DNA of 10,844 nucleotides from Flavobacteriales bacterium (GTDB taxonomy: Bacteria; Bacteroidota; Bacteroidia; Flavobacteriales_D; Crocinitomicaceae): the NCBI GenBank assembly GCA_018665005.1, contig JABJEE010000154.1, forward strand, positions 1 through 10,844. Reading direction: 5' to 3'. Every line of letters begins with the position of its first letter. The stretch's first letter is position 1. This document shows, in pieces, positions 5,853-10,844 of the stretch. Both the position numbers and the translations under genes were made by a program. The notes beneath the pieces were generated by a model, which was not told the DNA's origin, ran no database searches, and saw only the letters and a program-made list of their open reading frames with translations.

Positions 5853-7815
5853 TAGCTCCTAAATTGTACAAAACATCATAATTGATGGAAATTGGGTATT
5901 TATTTTTTAATTCGTTTAACCAATTTTCTTCTAAATAAGTCTGGTAATCTGATATAACTGCTCCTTTAATTTCAGAAAGTTCTTTAGGCATAACAGGAAG
6001 CATTTCATTCACCATTACAACGTAGTACTTACCTTCTACTTCAAACGGCTCATTTCGTCCCTCTGATAAATTTGTACCCTTTAAAAAATCAACTTGTTTT
6101 GGATCATACTTATTCATTTTGACATCCAAATTTAATTCTGTGTCTACATTGATTTTCTCAAGGATTACATCCGAAGTGTTTTTCTTTTTCTTAAGAAGTT
6201 TGTATACGTTATCAGAAATGGATGAGTTCGCACAAATATAAACTGTAGCCTCAAATCTTTCAGGCCACATGTATTTCATTTTTTGAGTCTCATAAAAAGC
6301 TTTTAAACCAGAGGTGTCTTTTACCGCTTTATTCCAAACCTTATCTGACATGATTTCATAAAGAATGATTCCATCATGATATTCTTTAACCAAAGCTTTA
6401 TACTCTGGGTGCTTTGAAGCCAATAAGGATTCTTCATAAGCCAATACACTCTTTTTAACCCATTGCGTATATTGTTTATTTACAATGTCTTCAAAGTTGT
6501 ATCTACGCATTCCTCTGAAGGCTTTTTTTAGAAATTTAGCGAAATCTGTTTGCCTGTATGATTTTTCTCCTAAGCTAAAAATAGTGCCATCCGTAATCAG
6601 CTTATCCGCATTCCATTTTCCGGCATAGTATGAAGAGTCCAAGTTCTCGATAAACCAGTCTAAATATTGACTTTCTGATTCTTGAAAATTATATTTAATC
6701 TTTAATTTGGAAACAAAAACGTCTTGTGTCTTTTTTGCTCTATCATCTTTATCTACCTTTTTCTTTAATTCTTTTTTCATCTCATCAAACGATTTTATGT
6801 CATTCCATGACAATCTTTTAATGATATGAAAACCGTAATCCGTTCTTAATGGGCTAGAAATTTCGCCATCTTCTTTAAGAGCGAATGCTACATCCTCAAA
6901 AACAGGAACCATACGTTGAGCAGATCCTGAACCAAAAACAGGAAGTTCGCCAGCTTTCTTTGACGAAGAAGGGTCATCTGAATATTTTTTGACCATTTGC
7001 TCCCAATACTCCTCAGTATTCGACGCTTTCAATTTCTCATATATTTCATTGATTTTTTTCTCCGAAGAAGCAATATCAGCATCAGTAGTGCCTTGTGGTG
7101 TACCTACCATTAAATGAGCGACACGAATGGTTCCCCTTGCAGGACGAGAATCTACAACCTGAAGAATGTGATAACCATATTTTGTTCTAAAAGGATCTGA
7201 AACCTCTCCCTTGGCTATATTATATGCCTTTTCCTCAAATGAATATAACATTTGAAAAGCAGTAAAGAAACCAAGATCACCACCATTTTTAAGTACTGAA
7301 GGGTCTTGCGAGCTGTTTTTTGATTTGGCTACTATGGCAAAATCTTCACCCTCTTCAATTCTTTTTTTAAGCTCTAATAAACGATTATATGCTTTCAAAG
7401 TATCTTTTGGCAATGCGTTTGGACTCACCTTGATGAGTATATGAGAAGCACGAACTTCTTTTTTAAGACGGCTGTATGCTTCTTTAACCATAGCCTTATT
7501 TTCCACGCTATCTGTTAAATAAGGTAAAGCCAGCTGTTTTCTATACCCCTCAAGTTCTTTTTTTAATCTAGGAACAGTATCGTAACCCTGAGCTTCGGCT
7601 TCTGCAACTTTTAATTTAAATTTCGTGAAAAGATCTAGATACTCATCGATTGAAGCTTTGTCGTATTTAGGATCATTGTTGTTTTTTAAATAGATCTGCA
7701 AAAATTCACTTTTTGTTACACCATCACCATTTACTTCCATAATTACAGGATCGTTTTGGCCAAAAGTTGAATTGATAATACAAATAGAGAATAAAAAGAA
7801 AAATGTTTTTTTCAT
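5845..7815 (-). CDS. Large double-parvulin peptidyl-prolyl isomerase (PpiC/SurA type)
   Basis: A 656-residue exported foldase. Seen: a signal peptide (1-20, cleavage after TFGQ or nearby); an N-terminal helical region (about 22-118); a first parvulin domain (about 121-222) with RASHILIKV (122-130), GGDLGFF (178-184) and YGYHILQVV (213-221); and a second parvulin domain (about 229-336) with VAHLMVG (232-238), YSDDPSSSKKAGELPVF (278-294) and YGFHIIKRL (327-335). A C-terminal region of about 300 residues follows, lysine- and aromatic-rich, with MWPERFEATVYIC (516-528). I recognise this layout from Bacteroidota proteins found beside guaB and SurA. It probably acts in the periplasm, perhaps lipid- or membrane-associated, on outer-membrane or secreted clients. 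This is inferred from its family and neighbours. The role of the C-terminal region is unknown. The gene starts 8 bases after the guaB stop and overlaps surA by 8 bases. Confidence 0.9.
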   Translation of the reverse strand: MKKTFFFLFSICIINSTFGQNDPVIMEVNGDGVTKSEFLQIYLKNNNDPKYDKASIDEYLDLFTKFKLKVAEAEAQGYDTVPRLKKELEGYRKQLALPYLTDSVENKAMVKEAYSRLKKEVRASHILIKVSPNALPKDTLKAYNRLLELKKRIEEGEDFAIVAKSKNSSQDPSVLKNGGDLGFFTAFQMLYSFEEKAYNIAKGEVSDPFRTKYGYHILQVVDSRPARGTIRVAHLMVGTPQGTTDADIASSEKKINEIYEKLKASNTEEYWEQMVKKYSDDPSSSKKAGELPVFGSGSAQRMVPVFEDVAFALKEDGEISSPLRTDYGFHIIKRLSWNDIKSFDEMKKELKKKVDKDDRAKKTQDVFVSKLKIKYNFQESESQYLDWFIENLDSSYYAGKWNADKLITDGTIFSLGEKSYRQTDFAKFLKKAFRGMRRYNFEDIVNKQYTQWVKKSVLAYEESLLASKHPEYKALVKEYHDGIILYEIMSDKVWNKAVKDTSGLKAFYETQKMKYMWPERFEATVYICANSSISDNVYKLLKKKKNTSDVILEKINVDTELNLDVKMNKYDPKQVDFLKGTNLSEGRNEPFEVEGKYYVVMVNEMLPVMPKELSEIKGAVISDYQTYLEENWLNELKNKYPISINYDVLYNLGAND

Positions 7816-7823
7816 GAGTTTAA

Positions 7824-9296
7824 TTATTTAATACTGTAATTAGGCGCTTCCCTTGTAATAGAAACGTCGTGTGGATGAGATTCGCGTACACCGGCTGAAG
7901 TAATACGTACAAATTGTGAGCCTTTTAATTCATTTATTGTTGCTGAACCACAATATCCCATTCCAGCACGAATACCACCAATAATTTGGTACATTACTTC
8001 TGAAAGAGAACCTTTATATGGAACACGTCCTGAAATACCTTCAGGAACTAATTTTTTTATATCGTCTTCTGCATCTTGGAAATATCGGTCTTTAGATCCT
8101 TGCTGCATCGCTTCAATTGAGCCCATTCCTCGATAGGATTTAAACTTTCTCCCTTCATAAATGATCGTTTCTCCTGGAGACTCTTCTACTCCTGCAAACA
8201 TTGAGCCAAGCATAACGGAATCCGCACCAGCTGCAAGCGCTTTAACAATGTCTCCGGTATACCTGATTCCCCCATCTGCAATCACAGGGATACCTGACCC
8301 CTTTAAAGCTTTGGCAACATCATTTATAGCTGTCAATTGTGGAACACCGACACCAGCAATAACCCTAGTCGTACATATAGAACCAGGACCAATACCAACT
8401 TTAACGGCATCAGCTCCTGCATCCACTAAGTATTTTGCAGCTTCTGCAGTTGCAATATTTCCAACAATTACATTTAAATCTGGGAATTTTTCTTTAACCG
8501 ATTTAAGCTTGAGAACAACGCCCTTGGTATGTCCGTGAGCAGTATCAATAACAATCGCATCAACTCCCGCTCTAACTAAGCTATCAACCCTTTCGACGGT
8601 GTCATCTGTAACCCCGACAGCAGCAGCGACCCTGAGTCTTCCTAAATGATCTTTACATGAATTGGGGTGCTCTTTCACCTTTATTATATCCCTGTAAGTT
8701 ATTAAACCTATTAAATTGTTTTCTGAATCAACCACTGGTAATTTTTCAATTCTATTTTCTTGAAGAATAACCTCTGCCTTACTTAATTCAATAGATTCTA
8801 AAGTTGTAATTAAATTATCTGAGGTCATTACTTCCAGAACAGGCCGCTCAAGGTTTTTCTCAAATCGAAGATCCCTATTGGTAACTATACCTATTAATTT
8901 CTTGTTGGAATCAACTACAGGTATTCCTCCAATACTATTTTCTTTCATTAGAAGCAGCGCGTCTTTTACCAATGCATCTTGATGAAGGGTAATCGGGTCT
9001 ATAATCATTCCGCTTTCGGAACGTTTCACTTTTCTGACATTTTTCGCTTGATCTTCAATCGACATATTCTTATGAATGACACCAATACCTCCTTGTTGAG
9101 CAATTGCAATCGCCATGTTGGACTCAGTTACAGTGTCCATTGCGGCAGATACAATTGGAGATTTCAATTCAATATTTTTTGAAAACAGACTGGATAATTT
9201 TACATCACGCGGTAAAACTTCAGAATATGCAGGAACCAATAGAACATCGTCATAGGTTAACCCTTCCTTTATTTGTGCTAAATTTTCTAGAGACAT
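7824..9296 (-). CDS. guaB: Inosine-5'-monophosphate dehydrogenase
   Basis: IMP dehydrogenase oxidises IMP to XMP with NAD+, the committed step of guanine nucleotide synthesis, in the cytoplasm. The 490-residue length is typical of the bacterial enzyme. Seen: the N-terminal barrel segment GLTYDDVLLVP (12-22) and SPIVSAAMDTVTE (46-58); a complete pair of CBS domains inserted at about 95-208 (GGIPVVDSNKKLIGIVTNRDL, LPVVDSENNLIGLITYRDI); DTAHGH (251-256); the catalytic loop GIGPGSICTTR (301-311, nucleophile Cys308); phosphate-binding DGGIRYTGD (341-349); and the flap region YRGMGSIEAM (388-397) with GRVPYKG (423-429) carrying the Arg424/Tyr427 pair. All catalytic residues are intact. It is the first gene of the minus-strand operon, with a candidate -7 element 30 bases upstream of the ATG. 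Placing it ahead of two foldase genes appears to be a recurring Bacteroidota arrangement (from memory). Confidence 0.99.
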   Translation of the reverse strand: MSLENLAQIKEGLTYDDVLLVPAYSEVLPRDVKLSSLFSKNIELKSPIVSAAMDTVTESNMAIAIAQQGGIGVIHKNMSIEDQAKNVRKVKRSESGMIIDPITLHQDALVKDALLLMKENSIGGIPVVDSNKKLIGIVTNRDLRFEKNLERPVLEVMTSDNLITTLESIELSKAEVILQENRIEKLPVVDSENNLIGLITYRDIIKVKEHPNSCKDHLGRLRVAAAVGVTDDTVERVDSLVRAGVDAIVIDTAHGHTKGVVLKLKSVKEKFPDLNVIVGNIATAEAAKYLVDAGADAVKVGIGPGSICTTRVIAGVGVPQLTAINDVAKALKGSGIPVIADGGIRYTGDIVKALAAGADSVMLGSMFAGVEESPGETIIYEGRKFKSYRGMGSIEAMQQGSKDRYFQDAEDDIKKLVPEGISGRVPYKGSLSEVMYQIIGGIRAGMGYCGSATINELKGSQFVRITSAGVRESHPHDVSITREAPNYSIK

Positions 9297-9325
9297 AACG
9301 AACCTATTGTTAAAATAAATTCTTG

Positions 9326-9333
9326 CAAATTTA
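9326..9333 (-). promoter_or_regulatory. Candidate -7 promoter element for the guaB operon
   Basis: Read on the minus strand, TAAATTTG matches the Bacteroidota -7 consensus TAnnTTTG exactly. A start a few bases downstream would leave a leader of roughly 20-25 bases before the guaB ATG at 9294-9296, with only a weak AGG in it. No good -33 TTG is seen at the usual spacing, so this rests on the -7 match and its location. Confidence 0.45.
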
Positions 9334-9372
9334 TGAAAAAATCACGGGAGTACACTAGAACTCAACCTTCTT

Positions 9373-9399
9373 ATGTTAATATTATCAAAAATTTAACAT
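9373..9399. repeat. 7-bp inverted repeat, possible operator
   Basis: ATGTTAA at 9373-9379 and TTAACAT at 9393-9399 are perfect inverted copies separated by 13 bases. They lie between the divergent starts of guaB and the gene at 9433. The spacing would suit a dimeric regulator binding successive turns of the helix. In such AT-rich DNA a chance match is quite possible, and it does not resemble the known purine-repressor operators I can recall. Confidence 0.25.
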
Positions 9400-9432
9400 C
9401 AATTACAATTTATCATTAAACTTGTCGTGTAA

Positions 9433-10074
9433 ATGAATTTGAAAATTTTATTTCTTTTTTTAGCTAGCTTTCTATTGTGTCAAGTTGCACTTTCACAACG
9501 TGGCGACATCGATACATCAAAAATATTACAGCTATCAGGAGTTGTTGTATCTGAACAAGATTTAAATCCTATGCCTTACATAACTGTTTATGATCGTTCG
9601 ATTGGTAGAGGTGTTATTGCAGATTATTATGGGTATTTTTCAATGGTCTCATTTCCTGGTGACACACTGTATTTCTCTTATTACGGATATAAAACGTCAT
9701 CGTATATTGTTCCAGATACATTGAAAGAAAATAGATATAGTATTATTCATATGCTTCAACAGGACACCATCAATCTGCCCGAAGTCACCGTTTACCCGTG
9801 GCCATCAAGAGAAGATTTTGCTCGATTTTTTGTTGAAATGAAACCCTATGATGATGCGATAAGGCGCGCCCAGAGGGAACTTTCTGGTGAATCTCTTGCT
9901 TTTGTCGCAGCAAGACTTGATGCGGACGCTTCTTTAGCTAGTGGATTGACTATGAATCAAAGATATACCAAGCTATATACAAACGGTCAGCTACCAGTAA
10001 ATAACCTACTGAATCCATATTCTTGGGCCAAATTAATAAGAGATTGGAAAGAGGGGAAATTGAAACGAGAGTAA
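9433..10074 (+). CDS. Secreted protein with carboxypeptidase-regulatory-like domain
   Basis: A 213-residue exported protein. Seen: a Sec signal peptide (1-21, cleavage after ALS), then an Ig-like carboxypeptidase-regulatory fold of the CarboxypepD_reg-like type (about 32-120). This carries the usual LSGVVVSEQDLNPMPYITVYD (34-54, one beta-hairpin), GVIADYYGYFSM (60-71), DTLYFSYYGYKT (77-88) and the closing LPEVTVYPWPSRE (115-127). The segment after that (128-213) is a charged, mostly helical tail that ends without a TonB-dependent receptor barrel or a T9SS sorting domain. The same domain forms the N-terminus of many Bacteroidota TonB-dependent receptors, but here it is a short stand-alone protein. 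I recognise the YPWPSRE motif from unnamed Bacteroidota homologues. The likely location is the periplasm. Function is unknown. It is divergent from guaB and ends 5 bases from the convergent HD-domain gene. Confidence 0.85.
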   Translation: MNLKILFLFLASFLLCQVALSQRGDIDTSKILQLSGVVVSEQDLNPMPYITVYDRSIGRGVIADYYGYFSMVSFPGDTLYFSYYGYKTSSYIVPDTLKENRYSIIHMLQQDTINLPEVTVYPWPSREDFARFFVEMKPYDDAIRRAQRELSGESLAFVAARLDADASLASGLTMNQRYTKLYTNGQLPVNNLLNPYSWAKLIRDWKEGKLKRE

Positions 10075-10079
10075 TGATG

Positions 10080-10844
10080 TTATTCAGGATAACACAAGAA
10101 ATATTTCTCCACGGGTTTAGCCAAAGCTGAAATATTAAGATTATCTGAAGCCTCTGCCAAATCAATAATCTCCCCTGATTTCATAAAAATATTAATATTC
10201 TGGTGCTTTTGATTGTATGCCTTATTCACAAGTTTATCCGAGAAAACCAAAAATTCAGAATCTAAACCATTAAATTTAGAGGAAGAGTTAATTATATTTT
10301 TTCGTTTTTCAATTTGTTCAATAGAAAAAGGACTTCGAGAAATTTCAATTTTAAAAAGCCTCCTATTCACTATTGAACTTGACAAAAATCTCAACACCTC
10401 GTCTTCATGGCTAGACCAAACCTTTAAGCCTGCCAAAATATCAAAGTCATCTAATTGTGCAAATCGATCTATAACTTCTTCTTTGTTCTTGAAATCTTCA
10501 ACCAAAATATCTTCTTTTAAGAAAAAGGAAAGAGACGGGCTTGCAAATACATCCTTTCCACTCTTAACTAACTTTTTTGCTCTTCTAAGCGCATAGATAA
10601 GCATGTATTCAGCAGATACAACCGTCTTGTGAAGATAAACCTGCCAATACATCAATCTTCTTGCTACAATGAATTTTTCTATTGAGTAGATCCCCTTTTC
10701 TTCAATGACCAACTTCCCATTATGTACTTGAAGCATTTCTATGAGTCTATCACTTCCAATAATTCCCTCGCTTACACCTGAATAAAAACTATCTCGGTTG
10801 AGGTAATCAAGTCGATCCATATCCAACTGACTCGAAACCAATTG
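10080..10844 (-). CDS. HD-superfamily phosphohydrolase (COG1078-like), 5' end outside window
   Basis: The C-terminal 254 residues of a protein that usually has about 400 residues. The visible start shows QLVSSQLDMDRLDYLNRDS (the first 19 residues of the visible part) followed by FYSGVSEG, the conserved block after the HD domain in COG1078 dNTPase-like phosphohydrolases. MYWQVYLHKTVVSAEYML (about 65-82), also a family block, lies further on. Relatives cleave deoxynucleoside triphosphates or other phosphate esters, using metal-binding His and Asp residues. Those residues lie to the right of the window and cannot be checked. The open frame continues through the window edge. A TTG at 10839-10841 could be read as a start but sits inside the conserved block, so it is not the true start. 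The gene converges on the secreted-protein gene with a 5-base gap. The substrate is unknown. Confidence 0.9.
   Translation of the reverse strand, partial: QLVSSQLDMDRLDYLNRDSFYSGVSEGIIGSDRLIEMLQVHNGKLVIEEKGIYSIEKFIVARRLMYWQVYLHKTVVSAEYMLIYALRRAKKLVKSGKDVFASPSLSFFLKEDILVEDFKNKEEVIDRFAQLDDFDILAGLKVWSSHEDEVLRFLSSSIVNRRLFKIEISRSPFSIEQIEKRKNIINSSSKFNGLDSEFLVFSDKLVNKAYNQKHQNINIFMKSGEIIDLAEASDNLNISALAKPVEKYFLCYPE

Larger units (their letters stand above)
9297..9432. promoter_or_regulatory. Divergent intergenic region between guaB and the secreted-protein gene
   Basis: This 136-base stretch is AT-rich and is the longest non-coding stretch in the window. It must hold promoters for both flanking genes. 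It contains the guaB -7 candidate (9326-9333, minus). It also has a perfect 7-bp inverted repeat, ATGTTAA-N13-TTAACAT, at 9373-9399. A one-mismatch -7 element, TAAACTTG, lies at 9417-9424 on the plus strand, 8 bases before the ATG at 9433. No riboswitch or small RNA gene is evident. Confidence 0.5.

Noticed and set aside
8161..8538. A 125-codon open frame on the plus strand opposite guaB
   Set aside because: It lies entirely antisense to highly conserved IMP dehydrogenase sequence, and its alanine/proline/threonine-rich translation is the mirror of the guaB codons.
8979..9298. Two overlapping short plus-strand frames opposite the 5' part of guaB
   Set aside because: Both are antisense to conserved guaB sequence and overlap each other in different frames.
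9950..10165. A 71-codon minus-strand frame across the convergent junction
   Set aside because: It overlaps the ends of both the secreted-protein gene and the HD-domain gene, each of which has family support.
10213..10596. A 127-codon open frame on the plus strand opposite the HD-domain gene
   Set aside because: It is antisense to family-conserved coding sequence, low in complexity, and has no recognisable motif.
10839..10841. A TTG start for the HD-domain protein inside the window
   Set aside because: The codon is the Leu of the conserved LVSSQLD block, and the frame stays open to the edge, so the protein is truncated by the window.
1..10844. Mobile elements, CRISPR arrays, tRNA genes, toxin-antitoxin or defence islands
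   Set aside because: No direct repeats, transposase, integrase, repeat-spacer pattern or tRNA cloverleaf was seen. mazG here is the housekeeping pyrophosphohydrolase without mazEF beside it.

Overview
The window looks like chromosomal core sequence from a low-GC Bacteroidota, most likely a member of Flavobacteriales. The support is: AT-rich genes whose starts mostly lack a Shine-Dalgarno sequence; matches to the Bacteroidota -7 promoter element TAnnTTTG; two SurA/PpiC-type foldases directly downstream of guaB; a DUF2807 lipoprotein; a PagL-like acyloxyacyl hydrolase; and a short carboxypeptidase-regulatory-domain protein. I see no tRNA, rRNA, insertion sequence, integrase, CRISPR array or phage gene. 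Coding density is very high, and the longest non-coding stretch is 136 bases (9297-9432).

Layout from left to right. (1) Positions 1-2718 are a four-gene minus-strand cluster. Read in transcription order it holds a PagL-like outer-membrane protein, a DUF2807 lipoprotein (8-base overlap), a 62-residue membrane-anchored four-cysteine protein (12-base gap) and exonuclease III (xth, 1-base overlap, GTG start, 3' end outside the window). (2) mazG (2751-3530) is divergent on the plus strand, with only 32 bases between the two starts. (3) Positions 3533-9296 are a second minus-strand operon, guaB - 656-residue double-parvulin isomerase - surA - moxR, with junctions of +8, -8 and +4 bases. It ends 2 bases from the end of mazG. 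(4) A 136-base divergent intergenic region carries a candidate guaB -7 element and a 7-bp inverted repeat. (5) A plus-strand secreted protein with a carboxypeptidase-regulatory-like domain (9433-10074) follows. (6) The C-terminal part of an HD-superfamily phosphohydrolase lies on the minus strand, runs off the right edge, and converges on the preceding gene with a 5-base gap.

Functionally the window combines nucleotide housekeeping with envelope biogenesis. The housekeeping genes are IMP dehydrogenase, the MazG NTP pyrophosphohydrolase, the probable HD phosphohydrolase and exonuclease III for base-excision repair. The envelope genes are two periplasmic prolyl isomerase/chaperones, a probable lipid A deacylase relative, a lipoprotein, a small membrane protein and a secreted regulatory-domain protein. 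MoxR is an AAA+ ATPase without a visible VWA or DUF58 partner.

I did not find a clearly new defence, mobile or biosynthetic system. The points most worth checking are the cysteine-rich small protein fused translationally to exonuclease III, the PagL relative with Asn at the expected catalytic Glu position, the orphan moxR at the end of a foldase operon, and a T9 tract at the start of the lipoprotein gene.
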